Below are positions 18,798-28,375 of a DNA stretch of 64,000 nucleotides, one piece after another. Both the position numbers and the translations under genes were made by a program. This stretch comes from Olavius algarvensis spirochete endosymbiont (GTDB taxonomy: Bacteria; Spirochaetota; Spirochaetia; DSM-2461): the NCBI GenBank assembly GCA_900608495.1, contig UWYT01000325.1, positions 1 through 64,000 on the forward strand, read 5' to 3'. Position 1 is the stretch's first letter; every line of letters starts with the position of its first letter. Under the pieces are notes generated by a model. It ran no database searches. It was not told the origin of the DNA and worked only from the letters and a program-made list of their open reading frames with translations.

Positions 18798-20303
18798 ATG
18801 AGCGTTCGAGTCCGTTACGCGCCTTCTCCGACAGGGATGCAGCACATCGGCGGCATACGAACGGCCTTGTTCAATTACTTTTTTGCCAAGGCTAATAAGG
18901 GCAGTTTTATTCTTAGGGTTGAGGATACCGATCGAACTCGCTTCAATCCTGAGGCTCTCGAGGATTTATTCAGTTCTCTTGAATGGCTAAATATCCATTA
19001 TGACGAAGGGCCTGGCAAAGATGGAGCTTGTGGACCCTATGTACAGTCCGAGCGAAAATTGATTTATGCTGAACTAACCGGAAGCTTGCTTAACTCAGGC
19101 AATGCTTATCATTGTTTTTGCAGTACCGAGCGTCTTGACTTGATTAGAGATGAACAGAAGTTGGCTAAGAAAAATATCGGTTACGATCGGCATTGCCGAA
19201 ATATCTCTATCGATGAGGCTAAATCACGAATCAATCTGGGTGAAAAATACGTTATCCGTTTAAAAATGCCCACGGAGGGCAGAACCGTATTCAATGATTT
19301 CTTGTTGGGAGAAATAAACAAAAAGAACAGGGATATCAGCCCCGATCCTGTGATAATGAAATCTGACGGTTTTCCCACTTATCATCTTGCGAATGTAATT
19401 GACGATCATGAGATGGGAATCACGCACGTTCTCCGCGCCCAAGAATGGATTCCTTCGGGGCCGCTTCATATCAACATCTATCGGGCCTTCGGTTGGACGC
19501 CTCCAATTTATTGCCATCTGCCGATGGTGATGAGTAAAGACGGTCAGAAGCTATCCAAACGCCATGGATCGATGGCTTTGAGAGATTTTCGCAAGGCTGG
19601 CTATCTTTCCAAAGCCTTGATCAATTTTATTTCGCTCTTGGGTTGGAGCTACGATGATTCAAGAGAGTTGTTCACCATGGATGAGCTTTGCGAACTATTT
19701 AGCCTTGAAAAAATCAATAAATCTCCAGCGGTTTTTGATTATCGGAAACTGGATTGGTTCAACGGATATTATATTCGATCAATGAGTTCAGATTTCCTTA
19801 AATCTCAGCTTATTCCAGTTCTAGTTGCCGATGGGCTTGTTCAGAACCCACCCACTGCCAATCAGTTGAATATCATTGATGGTTTTATGCCAATTGTCAC
19901 CGAACGCCTGAAGCGGTTGAATGACATAACTTCTTTAATCCGCTTTCTATTTCTTGATCCTGGTTGCGTTAGTGCTGAGGAAGCGGTGCCAAAGGGAATG
20001 GATGTGCATGGTGCTTTGGATGTACTAACCTCTGCCGTTGATTTACTAAGTTCGGCGCCCAAACCGCCTGGCATTGGTGTAACTTGTACGAAGTGGGATG
20101 AGGCTATAGAGCATGAGTTTCGTGATATGGCGGCATCAAGGAATTGGAAGATCGGCGTGGTGTTTGGTCTGCTTCGGATTGCACTTACCGCGAGTTCGAT
20201 TAGTCCTCCACTGATTCCTGTTATTCGTCTACTTGGCTTGAGCGAGTCGCTTAGAAGAATAAGACGGCTAATTCTCACCTTGGAAGATGTAAGAGATGGA
20301 TGA
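18798..20303 (+). CDS. gltX: Glutamate--tRNA ligase
   Basis: It charges tRNA-Glu with glutamate. Class I signatures are present: the HIGH-equivalent in YAPSPTGMQHIGG near the N terminus and the KMSKS-equivalent KLSKRHG at about residue 251. The catalytic domain continues through ILRVEDTDRTR, and the helical anticodon-binding domain fills the C terminus. At 501 residues it has the normal length. ATG 18798 is preceded by GAGAG at 8 nt and starts the protein at the usual point (SVRVRYAPSPTG). It is the first of three synthetase genes in a row on the plus strand. Confidence 0.96.
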   Translation: MSVRVRYAPSPTGMQHIGGIRTALFNYFFAKANKGSFILRVEDTDRTRFNPEALEDLFSSLEWLNIHYDEGPGKDGACGPYVQSERKLIYAELTGSLLNSGNAYHCFCSTERLDLIRDEQKLAKKNIGYDRHCRNISIDEAKSRINLGEKYVIRLKMPTEGRTVFNDFLLGEINKKNRDISPDPVIMKSDGFPTYHLANVIDDHEMGITHVLRAQEWIPSGPLHINIYRAFGWTPPIYCHLPMVMSKDGQKLSKRHGSMALRDFRKAGYLSKALINFISLLGWSYDDSRELFTMDELCELFSLEKINKSPAVFDYRKLDWFNGYYIRSMSSDFLKSQLIPVLVADGLVQNPPTANQLNIIDGFMPIVTERLKRLNDITSLIRFLFLDPGCVSAEEAVPKGMDVHGALDVLTSAVDLLSSAPKPPGIGVTCTKWDEAIEHEFRDMAASRNWKIGVVFGLLRIALTASSISPPLIPVIRLLGLSESLRRIRRLILTLEDVRDG

Positions 20304-20365
20304 AGTTGCTTGTATTTTAGCACTGCCAAGTGCTACGTTACTGACACTTGAAGGAAAACCTCCCA

Positions 20366-21757
20366 ATGGCTACCTATGGAAATGAAGGAAAAGGCGAGAG
20401 AATCAATGAACATGGTGCTTCAATGGGGAAAGTGGTTTCTCTCTGTAAAAGTCGCGGATTTATATATCCGTCAAGCGAGATATATGGAGGTCTGTCAGCC
20501 ACTTGGGACTACGGGCCTTTGGGAGTTGAAATTAAGCAGAATATTCAGAATGCTTGGTGGAAGGAGATGGTGCGTCGGCATGAGAACATTGTAGGCCTAG
20601 ATGCTGCTGTTATGATGCATCCTCGAACCTGGGAAGCCTCTGGTCATGTTGATAATTTTTCGGATCCTCTAGTTGATTGCAAGAAGTGTAAAAGCAGATT
20701 TCGTGAAGATGCCCTTCAGAAAATCTGGTTTGAAAAAAGTATTGATAATGGAGTGTGTCCGGAATGTGGGGGCGAATTGACAGAGGCCAGGCGATTCAAT
20801 CTGATGTTCACCACCCAATTGGGGCCGGTAGAAGATGCTGGCAATCTAATCTATCTGCGGCCGGAAACCGCGCAGGGTATCTTCGTAAATTTCAAAAATG
20901 TGGTTGACACCTCCAGGGTTAAAATTCCATTTGGAATTGCGCAAGTGGGTAAGGCCTTTCGTAATGAAATCACCACTAAGAATTTCATATTTCGAACTTC
21001 TGAGTTCGAGCAGATGGAGATGCAGTATTTTGTAAGGCCTGGCAGCGAAGATGTGGCTTTCGAAGAGTGGAAAACCAAGCGCATGGCTTGGTATGTTGAA
21101 CACATTGGCATTAAACCCGAACGCCTTCGCCTTAACGAGCACGGACAAAAGGAGCTTGCTCACTATGCCAAAGCTGCTTTCGATATTGAATACAGTTATC
21201 CTTTCGGTTGGCAGGAGCTGGAGGGAATTCACTCAAGAACAGATTACGACTTAAAGAGGCATGGACAATTCTGCGGAAAGGAAATCAACTACCTCGATGC
21301 CGAAACAAACGCTCGCTACATACCGTATGTAATCGAAACTTCTTCCGGGCTTACCCGCAGCGTGCTGGTAACACTGATGGACGCCTACCACGAGGAGAAA
21401 TTGGATGGTAAGGATGAGATGCGCACAGTTCTTCATCTGCATCCTCAAATAGCTCCAATTAAGGTTGCCGTCTTTCCATTGGTGAAAAAGGACGGCCTTT
21501 CCGAAATGGCCCGGCGGATTGAGGAGGGTTTAAGAGAGGATTTTGCTACCTTCTACGATCAAGGAGGTGCGATTGGCCGTCGTTATCGCAGGATGGACGA
21601 AATCGGTACCCCCTTTTGCGTTACAATTGATTATGAAACCATGGATAATCGTTCCGTAACGCTTAGATTGCGTGATTCAATGGAGCAGATTCGAGTTCCT
21701 ATTGAGGGAATTGCGGATTTGATACGCAGAGAAACACTCTCATATAAGCGCTCCTAA
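20366..21757 (+). CDS. glyS: Glycine--tRNA ligase, dimeric (alpha2) type
   Basis: It charges tRNA-Gly. The sequence is the single-chain class II type found in Gram-positives, archaea, eukaryotes and spirochaetes, not the two-subunit GlyQ/GlyS type. Markers are GFIYPSSEIYGG near the N terminus, a zinc-type Cys set (CKKC and CPECGG), the class II motif 2 region (FGIAQVGKAFRNEIT, then RTSEFEQMEMQ), and motif 3 (ETSSGLTRSVL). The C-terminal anticodon domain starts near HPQIAPIKVAVFPL. About 463 residues is a normal length. ATG 20366 has AAGGA 10 nt upstream; a TTG at 20348 is less likely. It lies 62 bp behind gltX. Confidence 0.95.
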   Translation: MATYGNEGKGERINEHGASMGKVVSLCKSRGFIYPSSEIYGGLSATWDYGPLGVEIKQNIQNAWWKEMVRRHENIVGLDAAVMMHPRTWEASGHVDNFSDPLVDCKKCKSRFREDALQKIWFEKSIDNGVCPECGGELTEARRFNLMFTTQLGPVEDAGNLIYLRPETAQGIFVNFKNVVDTSRVKIPFGIAQVGKAFRNEITTKNFIFRTSEFEQMEMQYFVRPGSEDVAFEEWKTKRMAWYVEHIGIKPERLRLNEHGQKELAHYAKAAFDIEYSYPFGWQELEGIHSRTDYDLKRHGQFCGKEINYLDAETNARYIPYVIETSSGLTRSVLVTLMDAYHEEKLDGKDEMRTVLHLHPQIAPIKVAVFPLVKKDGLSEMARRIEEGLREDFATFYDQGGAIGRRYRRMDEIGTPFCVTIDYETMDNRSVTLRLRDSMEQIRVPIEGIADLIRRETLSYKRS

Positions 21758-21800
21758 TCCCTCCTATGTTGCTATTCGATTCAGATTATCGCGAGCCAAT

Positions 21801-23057
21801 ATGAGCAAAATTCAGGTTGATGCCAAAAAACAAGTACACGCGTTGGACAAGTTGATTGACAGAGGATTCTATAAGCAGTGCACGGATGAGATTGCTTTGA
21901 GGAATAAGATGATCGACAGTCCGGTGAAGTTCTATGTCGGAATTGATCCCACGGCATCTTCCTTGCACATAGGCCACCTTGTGCCTCTTTATGCGTCGGC
22001 TCACCTTCAAAATGAGGGTCATCAGCCCATAATACTTATGGGGGGTGGTACTGCTCGCATCGGCGATCCGTCGGGCAAGACTAAAATGCGCAAATTGATT
22101 AGTTATCAACAAATCGATGAAAATATTGAGAAGCTCGTCCCACAAATCGCGAGGATTATTGATTTTGACAAAGCCGAAGTATTGTTGGCCAATAACGCCG
22201 ATTGGCTCTCGTCGTTGAATTATATTGATTTTCTTAGGGATATTGGACGACATTTCAGCGTAAATCGGATGCTCGGCTTTGAGACATATAAGCAGCGCAT
22301 GGCGGAGGGTCTTTCTTTCCTCGAGTTTAACTACCAATTACTCCAATCCTATGATTTTCTTGAGTTATATCGGAGAGAAAAATGCTTGCTTCAAATCGGA
22401 GGCAACGATCAATGGGGTAACATAGTGGCAGGTGTGGAGCTTATTCGCAGAGTTATGGGGGTGGAGGTCTATGGTCTTACATTTCCCCTGATTACGCGGT
22501 CGGACGGGAAAAAAATGGGTAAAACCGAGGCGGGTGCGTTGTTTCTTGATCCGACTATCACCTCAGTATATGAATTCTATCAATACTGGCGCAATGTGCC
22601 AGACCAGGATGTAGAGAATTTTCTTCTGGTTTTCACCTTCCTTTCGAAGGAGGAATGTCGTGAACTCGGATCGGCGGAGGGAGCCAGAATCAACTTTTCC
22701 AAAGAGCGGTTAGCCTATGAGGTGACTAGTCTGCTTCATGGAGAAGTTGAGGCAACGAATGCGAGGGAAGCTGGCAAGGCAGTTTTTTCCAACGGGAAGG
22801 ATAGAACCGGTGTTCCTTCCTGCATCATATCAAGATCCGATTTTGAAACTGGAATAAATGTAGCTGATTTGTTTTCCAGAACAAATCTATGTAGCTCAAA
22901 AAGTGAAGCTCGGCGTCTTATCCTTCAGGGAGGAGCAAGAGTAAACGGAGCGAAGATGGATAGCATAGATGCCATTATCGATTTTTCGGATGTCAAAAAA
23001 GGCGAAGTGATGTTAAAGGCCGGGAAGAAGAGATATTTCAGGATCGACGTGATATAA
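21801..23057 (+). CDS. tyrS: Tyrosine--tRNA ligase
   Basis: It charges tRNA-Tyr. The class I HIGH motif is SLHIGHLVPL at about residue 55, and the KMSKS equivalent is KMGKTEAGALF at about 238. An S4 RNA-binding domain follows from about 352 (SKSEARRLILQGGARVNG). The YxGxDPTA pocket (YVGIDPTASS) and the length of 418 fit the bacterial TyrRS family. It lies 43 bp after glyS and ends the synthetase cluster. The hairpin that follows points the other way, to the convergent operon. Confidence 0.96.
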   Translation: MSKIQVDAKKQVHALDKLIDRGFYKQCTDEIALRNKMIDSPVKFYVGIDPTASSLHIGHLVPLYASAHLQNEGHQPIILMGGGTARIGDPSGKTKMRKLISYQQIDENIEKLVPQIARIIDFDKAEVLLANNADWLSSLNYIDFLRDIGRHFSVNRMLGFETYKQRMAEGLSFLEFNYQLLQSYDFLELYRREKCLLQIGGNDQWGNIVAGVELIRRVMGVEVYGLTFPLITRSDGKKMGKTEAGALFLDPTITSVYEFYQYWRNVPDQDVENFLLVFTFLSKEECRELGSAEGARINFSKERLAYEVTSLLHGEVEATNAREAGKAVFSNGKDRTGVPSCIISRSDFETGINVADLFSRTNLCSSKSEARRLILQGGARVNGAKMDSIDAIIDFSDVKKGEVMLKAGKKRYFRIDVI

Positions 23058-23059
23058 AT

Positions 23060-23097
23060 GAAAAACCCGCGGGTCTGGATATCGATTTCCCGCGGGT
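23060..23097 (-). terminator. Rho-independent terminator of the lepB-ftsI-DUF115 operon
   Basis: ACCCGCGGG (23065-23073) and CCCGCGGGT (23089-23097) form a 9-bp GC-rich stem with a 15-nt loop. On the minus strand the stem is followed by TTTTT (complement of 23061-23065). On the plus strand no T run follows, so it mainly serves leftward transcription, though it may also slow tyrS transcripts. Confidence 0.8.
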
Positions 23098-23165
23098 AGT
23101 AACGGCATCTCGCCGACATTTCCACTATCGGCCAATATCCTTCCAAGTCTTATTTTTTTGTTACT

Positions 23166-24902
23166 TCATTGAATACTGCAACCGGCCGGATTCAAACAGC
23201 TGCGGTGGTAGTTTGCCGATTTAGCAATTTCGGAGTATAGGCGCTTAGAATTTTCCAAGGGCTTGTCACCCACCTTTGATGAACTGAGTTCCAATATGAT
23301 TGGCTGTATCAAAAAGGAGACTATCTCACGGCCCTTCATTGCAAGTAAGCGTTTATCGACAGCTTCCATCTCCGCAAGATGTGGATTCGGATCCTGCTTT
23401 GACGCAATCGACCGCTCGGCCTTTATGGCGAGTTCTATTCCTTTTTTTGCCAGTAAGGAGATATCATCAAGTGCCTTTGATATTTCTCTAATCACCCTGA
23501 TGACATTCGAGCCACAGTCCGGATTTATCGGTGTGTCCAACAATGCAACCATTGTTGAATCAATCTTGTCGCGCACATCCGGCAGTTTCCTTATTTCAGA
23601 AACATTGACACTCATCATACCCTCGATGCGACGGCCTGAATCGCCAATTATTCGAGGTGATTTATCCCGAGTTGACATAGCGATACTCTCGGCAAACCAG
23701 CTGGCATAAATATCCATTCGCAAATTGGTGAGTACGTTCTCATCCTTGTAAGACTTTGCATAATATGGTGAGGCATCGTATAGGCTGTGAAAGAAGAATT
23801 GCTCGGCGGGCAGGACTCTACCTGAGTGGAGATGTGGCCATTCGCTCGAAAGACTGCCGGAAAAATGGGTTCGACCGTCAGGGAAGCCCAAATCCAATCC
23901 AACAATGCTTAGAGGTTTGCATCCGAGGAAGCGGGCTAGTTCCCAGGCTGCCGTTGCCACTGAACCTCCGGCTTTGAGTTCACCGTGGATTCTCGCTGCA
24001 TCCTCCAACAGAGTTCCCAAGGGGAATTTGGTTCTAATTAACAGCGGGCGACCAGAAAGCATGCGAAATACGGCCGGATGTGTTGCAGCTTCGGCAAGAA
24101 TAGGGCAATTACCCGCCTGCTCAGCGCACCAATCCAGATGCCTGGTATTCCAATACTGCGGGTCCACTGCCGCTATCAAATCAGGCTTCACTCCGGCCCT
24201 AATAACTGCCGGAACAGCTGTATCCACCACTATTACTAAGTGACTTCTGGCAATATCGCTGAGTTCGGGGAGCACGGATTCTACAGATGGTCCACCCGCA
24301 ACCACTAGGGCCGGGATATCTTCAAACTTTCCTTCCCATGTTGGAAGTGACAGGGCTCTGGGTAAAATAGACACATTTGAGGCAAGATTTCTAACCCACA
24401 GACCACCAAAGCGTTCCAGCGTTCCAGAGTTTATCTCCCGCCGCTTTTGAATACTTACAACGATTTGCTTCAGAGCGTTGTACCAATGAGGATTGGTGCG
24501 TTCGGACGGGCGCCAGATAATCAAGGAAATCTTCGAACCAACAGGACCGCCTGTTAAATGGTTGTCTATATTTTTCAGGTCGTCTCCCAAGACGAATTTT
24601 ACCGAAGGATTGCTGATTGTGGACTCAATATTTCGTACAGTGGCGGCGCGTTCGAGTACCTTCTCATCCGCTTCGGCTATAACCAGAGGTCGATTCGGCG
24701 CCTCCTTAAGCAAGGCTTCTGCCACATAACCGAGGCCGAAACCACCGAGCACCACGATTGCCGAATCCGTCGGCAGTGAAGCGGCAACTTTTTCTGCTTC
24801 GCGCACCGGATTAAAACGTGAATGGAGCGCAATACCATTCGAAAAAGCCGTTATCATCCCGCTGCGAGTAGGCTCGGTATGCCATTCACTCTCGGAATTC
24901 AC
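23166..24902 (-). CDS. DUF115 / MptE-like protein (motility-associated factor type)
   Basis: A 578-residue soluble protein with a Rossmann-like N-terminal part (about residues 45-115, VVLGGFGLGYVAEALL) and the DUF115 core (about 190-370). The core shows PALVVAGGPSVE, HLVIVVDTAVPAV, KPDLIAAVDPQYWN, LKAGGSVATAAWELA and IVGLDLGFPDGRTHF. Related proteins include Campylobacter Maf motility factors, linked to flagellin glycosylation, and the archaeal pterin kinase MptE; spirochaetes carry one as a housekeeping gene. GTG 24902 starts just after the ftsI stop, so it is translated with ftsI. Substrate and role are uncertain; flagellin or surface glycan modification is an inference. Confidence 0.75.
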   Translation of the reverse strand: MNSESEWHTEPTRSGMITAFSNGIALHSRFNPVREAEKVAASLPTDSAIVVLGGFGLGYVAEALLKEAPNRPLVIAEADEKVLERAATVRNIESTISNPSVKFVLGDDLKNIDNHLTGGPVGSKISLIIWRPSERTNPHWYNALKQIVVSIQKRREINSGTLERFGGLWVRNLASNVSILPRALSLPTWEGKFEDIPALVVAGGPSVESVLPELSDIARSHLVIVVDTAVPAVIRAGVKPDLIAAVDPQYWNTRHLDWCAEQAGNCPILAEAATHPAVFRMLSGRPLLIRTKFPLGTLLEDAARIHGELKAGGSVATAAWELARFLGCKPLSIVGLDLGFPDGRTHFSGSLSSEWPHLHSGRVLPAEQFFFHSLYDASPYYAKSYKDENVLTNLRMDIYASWFAESIAMSTRDKSPRIIGDSGRRIEGMMSVNVSEIRKLPDVRDKIDSTMVALLDTPINPDCGSNVIRVIREISKALDDISLLAKKGIELAIKAERSIASKQDPNPHLAEMEAVDKRLLAMKGREIVSFLIQPIILELSSSKVGDKPLENSKRLYSEIAKSANYHRSCLNPAGCSIQ

Positions 24903-24903
24903 G

Positions 24904-26790
24904 CTATTTAAGCTCCAGGTATATATTCATCCCATTTTCAATCGAAGTTCCAGGGGGGGGAAACTGAAATACAACCCACCCATTGCCGCTGATAATCAGA
25001 TTGATATCATCTCGTTCAAGGTATGGCAGCAGCATTCGCTTTGAATAGCCCGTCAAATCGTGTAGCTCCTTACCGAGCGGAAGGGGCTTTGGATTATCGA
25101 TACGAACCTGCCCAGAATGCTCGAGTACGGTATTACCCGCTAGAGGAATTCCATAAAATGGAGCCAGAGTTTGGGCAATTTCCTTCAGCATCGGAGCCGC
25201 CGTCTGGGCTCCAAAAATGCTAACACTTCTGGAATTCTCCAAAACGATATAAACAATTAGTTGCGGATCATCAGTTGGGAAGAGTCCTAAAACGGAACTC
25301 AAGAAACGGTCCGAACTATATTGCCCAGTCTTCGGATCTGTAATCTGGGCCGTACCAGATTTGGCAGAAATCCGGAGACCTGGAACAGCCGCTTTGCGGG
25401 AAGTGCCCAACGGCGAAATAACCGTTTGTTCCATTAAATTCAACATCAACTTGGCCGTTTTTGGAGAAATAACCTCTCTGACAGGATTTCGGGGGTATTC
25501 CTTAACAAGACTCCCGTCTGCCGCCACTACCTTGCTTACTATCCGAGGGTTTAATAGGATGCCTCCATTCGCCAGAGTCGTGGCCGCAGCAGCCACTTGA
25601 ATTGCCGATACCCCAACTTCCTGTCCAATGGCAATTGTAGGTTTGCTGCGAGCCGACCAGTTTGACACGGGGTTTAGAAGTCCTTGAGATTCCCCCGATA
25701 AAGGAAGTCCAGTGGAATTTCCAAAGCCGAAGTTTTTCAAACTCCTGTAGAAATCGGTATCTGAGATATTCTCTGAAGCGCTTGCAACCGCAACATTGCT
25801 AGAGAGAATGATGGCTTCACTTAGGCTCAGTATTCCATAATTGTGAATGTCTGTTATGGGCGGTATTCCGTATTTTGTAAAAGCTTCCGGCTCATAACCG
25901 CTCGCCGTGTGAAATGTGTCATCAGAACCTGCAGCTCCAATATCCAATAGGACAGACCAGGAAAAAACCTTAAACACTGAACCCGGTTCATAAGCTATCG
26001 CCAGGGGTCGATTAATACGCTGATTCTGGTTCGATTGGGCAAAGGTGTTTGGATCGTAAGAGGGTCTGGACACCCAGGCTAAAATTTCGGCCGTTTTTGC
26101 GTCCAAAATCAAAATCATCATGGAATCCGGACTGAAATCTTCCCAGGCCTCCTGTGCTATGTTTTCAACCAGGAATTGCACATTCATATCCAGAGTCAAG
26201 TGAAGAGAGTTCCCGTAAATTCTATCCACCGCAGCCGTTACGCTGCCTGGGGCCAGAATTCGATTAAACGAGTACTCAAGTCCAGCTAGGCCGATATTGT
26301 CTGTCCCAACGTAACCTATCAAAGGAGCAGCTAATTCCTTCATGGGATAATGCCTTCCAAACTCCTCTTGTAGACTAATTCCGGGTATTTGTCCCTCTTC
26401 AATCAGCTCTCTAATCTTATCGGACTGGGTTGGCGTAACCTGTCGCTTGATGAAAACGAAGCGGGATGTTCTATTGTCAGCCAGCATTTGTGAGATTGAG
26501 CCAGGCTCCATATCGAGAATCGCACCCAATAGATTGCCGATTTTGACAGAGTCTTCAATCTCTGGCTTCCATGCCGCCACCGAATATAAGCGAGTTTGCA
26601 GAGCAATCAATCTACCATTCCTATCGACAATTGAACCCCGCTCTGCGACCGCCGGTGCACGATTACTCACAGACGCTTTTTTATTGGGAGAAAGCATGAT
26701 AAAGGCGAAACGAATAAATATAACCAGGGCTACGGCTATACTTGTCACCATCAGAATTTTCATTCTAACACTGCTTGGGCGCCTAGTCAT
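24904..26790 (-). CDS. ftsI: Class B penicillin-binding protein with PASTA-like tail (FtsI type)
   Basis: A transpeptidase that cross-links peptidoglycan, most likely at division. It has an N-terminal membrane anchor (about residues 12-33) and a pedestal domain (about 45-200) beginning AERGSIVDRNGR. The transpeptidase motifs are SxxK (SVFK, about 273), SxN (SSN, about 330) and KSG (AKSGTAQ, about 478). A C-terminal PASTA-like domain (about 560-628) follows. The PASTA tail and gene length (628) favour FtsI over PBP2/MrdA. The start ATG 26790 overlaps the lepB stop, and the gene is co-transcribed with lepB and the DUF115 gene. Confidence 0.88.
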   Translation of the reverse strand: MTRRPSSVRMKILMVTSIAVALVIFIRFAFIMLSPNKKASVSNRAPAVAERGSIVDRNGRLIALQTRLYSVAAWKPEIEDSVKIGNLLGAILDMEPGSISQMLADNRTSRFVFIKRQVTPTQSDKIRELIEEGQIPGISLQEEFGRHYPMKELAAPLIGYVGTDNIGLAGLEYSFNRILAPGSVTAAVDRIYGNSLHLTLDMNVQFLVENIAQEAWEDFSPDSMMILILDAKTAEILAWVSRPSYDPNTFAQSNQNQRINRPLAIAYEPGSVFKVFSWSVLLDIGAAGSDDTFHTASGYEPEAFTKYGIPPITDIHNYGILSLSEAIILSSNVAVASASENISDTDFYRSLKNFGFGNSTGLPLSGESQGLLNPVSNWSARSKPTIAIGQEVGVSAIQVAAAATTLANGGILLNPRIVSKVVAADGSLVKEYPRNPVREVISPKTAKLMLNLMEQTVISPLGTSRKAAVPGLRISAKSGTAQITDPKTGQYSSDRFLSSVLGLFPTDDPQLIVYIVLENSRSVSIFGAQTAAPMLKEIAQTLAPFYGIPLAGNTVLEHSGQVRIDNPKPLPLGKELHDLTGYSKRMLLPYLERDDINLIISGNGWVVFQFPPPGTSIENGMNIYLELK

Positions 26791-27256
26791 TGCCCCTCCA
26801 GTTCAAAACTCGACCGATGAAGCTTTCCCTGGGCACAAAGCCGTAATTTCTGCTGTCAAACGATTTAAACTGATTATCTCCAACCATAAATAGAGAATCT
26901 TCGGGTTGATTTTCATCTAACTGTTCCCACTGCGTTCCCGCAAGATACCAGCGTCCCCAGGGCGTAATCAGCCATCCATTCTCAATATGGGGTTCCACAT
27001 CGCTGTTTAGAACACAGCGTTTCACAACCAAATTGTCTGATACCGGGCTGTAGTAAACCGCGATATCGCCTGGGTAAATTCTTCTGGAACCTCGCAAGAC
27101 AAGCACTACTTGTCCATTCAAAAGCATTGGGGCCATCGAGTCCTCTTGAATTCTTACAAGCATGAAAAAACTTGATGCTGTGAAAACAATAGACGCGACT
27201 AGAGCAATTGGGATGATTTGTGCGGGTCTGGTTGTCCTTTCGTAGTGATGGAACAT
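26783..27256 (-). CDS. lepB: Signal peptidase I
   Basis: A membrane-bound protease that removes signal peptides from exported proteins. It has one N-terminal span (about residues 12-31), the catalytic Ser in EDSMAPML (about 39), the catalytic Lys in VVKRC (about 77), and the conserved box E GDNQFKSFDSRNYG near the C terminus. ATG 27256 is chosen because it gives a compact 157-residue enzyme; the longer open frame upstream would run into the divergent gene at 27295. It is the first gene of a leftward operon with ftsI and the DUF115 gene. Confidence 0.9.
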   Translation of the reverse strand: MFHHYERTTRPAQIIPIALVASIVFTASSFFMLVRIQEDSMAPMLLNGQVVLVLRGSRRIYPGDIAVYYSPVSDNLVVKRCVLNSDVEPHIENGWLITPWGRWYLAGTQWEQLDENQPEDSLFMVGDNQFKSFDSRNYGFVPRESFIGRVLNWRGND

Positions 27257-27294
27257 GTGCCTTGAGGGTAATACGGCGGGGGTGTTTTGTCGAT

Positions 27295-28362
27295 ATGAGT
27301 GAGAGAGAGGAATTTGTGTCGCTGCGAGTGCAAGGAACAAGAAAGGACTTTGTGCACCTGGGAAAGAGTTGTTCAAAAGTAGCGCGCTGCGAAAACGCAA
27401 AAGAAAACCGATCCGCTTCGCGGATTTCAGAACAGCATGCTGTGCTTAGGCGATCCTCTAAGGACTTGGCAGAAACGAAAGTATTGCCACTCATTACTGC
27501 TTTTATTGCACTTCTGACGGCCTTGGGGATGGGTTTTTTTGACAATTTTTTGCTTGATGTGAAGCAATCCAACCCTGGACTTAATCCGAACAAGGCTGAG
27601 CAACTAATCCAAGAAGTCAATAAAAGCTCAATAACGGTGACAAAGCCCAAGACAAGTTCCTCGGAACTGGTGTTTACCAGGCACAAGGTGAGTAGGGGCG
27701 AAACCATTTCACGCATCGCTTACAAGTATGGGATTTCACCGGCAACCGTCGCGAGCATCAACAAATTGGACAGTTCAGAAATTCTTGAAGAAGACAGTGA
27801 TTTGATGATTCCCTACATTGATGGACAGAGAATTCAACGCCTCGAAAGTGAAAGCATCATGGAAATCGCAACTCGTTTTGGCACTACGATTGATCGGGTT
27901 CAATTAATTCCAGGAACTGGGGATTGTTTCATATACGGGAGAATTTCTGATGCAACCTCGTCATCCAGTACAATTCGAGAGCGTTTTCTGTACCCCGTAT
28001 CTGGCAGAATACTGACTGCGTATGGTGAAAGCGTGGACGATCTCACCGATATAAGCTATATTTCCGAGGGCATTGGTATTTCGGCAAAAAACGGAACAGC
28101 TGTGAATTCCTCAAAAGAGGGCAAGGTTATCCTGACAGGCTATCATTCAGCCTACGGATTGTATGTGATTATGTCCCATGCCGGAGAATGGAAAAGCTTT
28201 TATGGTCACCTTGACAGTATTCAAGTTTCCATTGGAGACAAACTCGATGCTGGAGAGCTTTTAGGCTATTCAGGTTCTTCAGGAACTGCTCGCGGTCCCC
28301 AGCTTCTTTTCGTTCTTATATCTGGTGAAAAATCCGTGGACCCTCTGGATTATCTCTACTAA
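27295..28362 (+). CDS. LysM plus degenerate M23 (LytM-like) envelope protein
   Basis: A 355-residue protein with a basic cytoplasmic N terminus, one membrane span (about residues 64-84), a LysM peptidoglycan-binding domain (about 128-170, VSRGETISRIAYKYGISP), and a C-terminal M23 fold (about 245-350). M23 endopeptidases bind zinc through His-x3-Asp and His-x-His. Here the first site reads EGIGI instead of HxGID, and the last reads GPQLLF instead of GPHLHF, while YGHL is kept. Three of four metal ligands are missing, so it is probably an inactive regulator like EnvC or NlpD. It is divergent from lepB with 38 bp between starts; ATG 27295 is chosen over an upstream start. Confidence 0.82.
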   Translation: MSEREEFVSLRVQGTRKDFVHLGKSCSKVARCENAKENRSASRISEQHAVLRRSSKDLAETKVLPLITAFIALLTALGMGFFDNFLLDVKQSNPGLNPNKAEQLIQEVNKSSITVTKPKTSSSELVFTRHKVSRGETISRIAYKYGISPATVASINKLDSSEILEEDSDLMIPYIDGQRIQRLESESIMEIATRFGTTIDRVQLIPGTGDCFIYGRISDATSSSSTIRERFLYPVSGRILTAYGESVDDLTDISYISEGIGISAKNGTAVNSSKEGKVILTGYHSAYGLYVIMSHAGEWKSFYGHLDSIQVSIGDKLDAGELLGYSGSSGTARGPQLLFVLISGEKSVDPLDYLY

Positions 28363-28375
28363 TTGCATTGTAAAC

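Noticed and set aside
26783-27400. Longer lepB form starting near 27400
   Set aside because: The extension overlaps the divergent M23 gene, is not membrane-like, and the enzyme is complete from ATG 27256.
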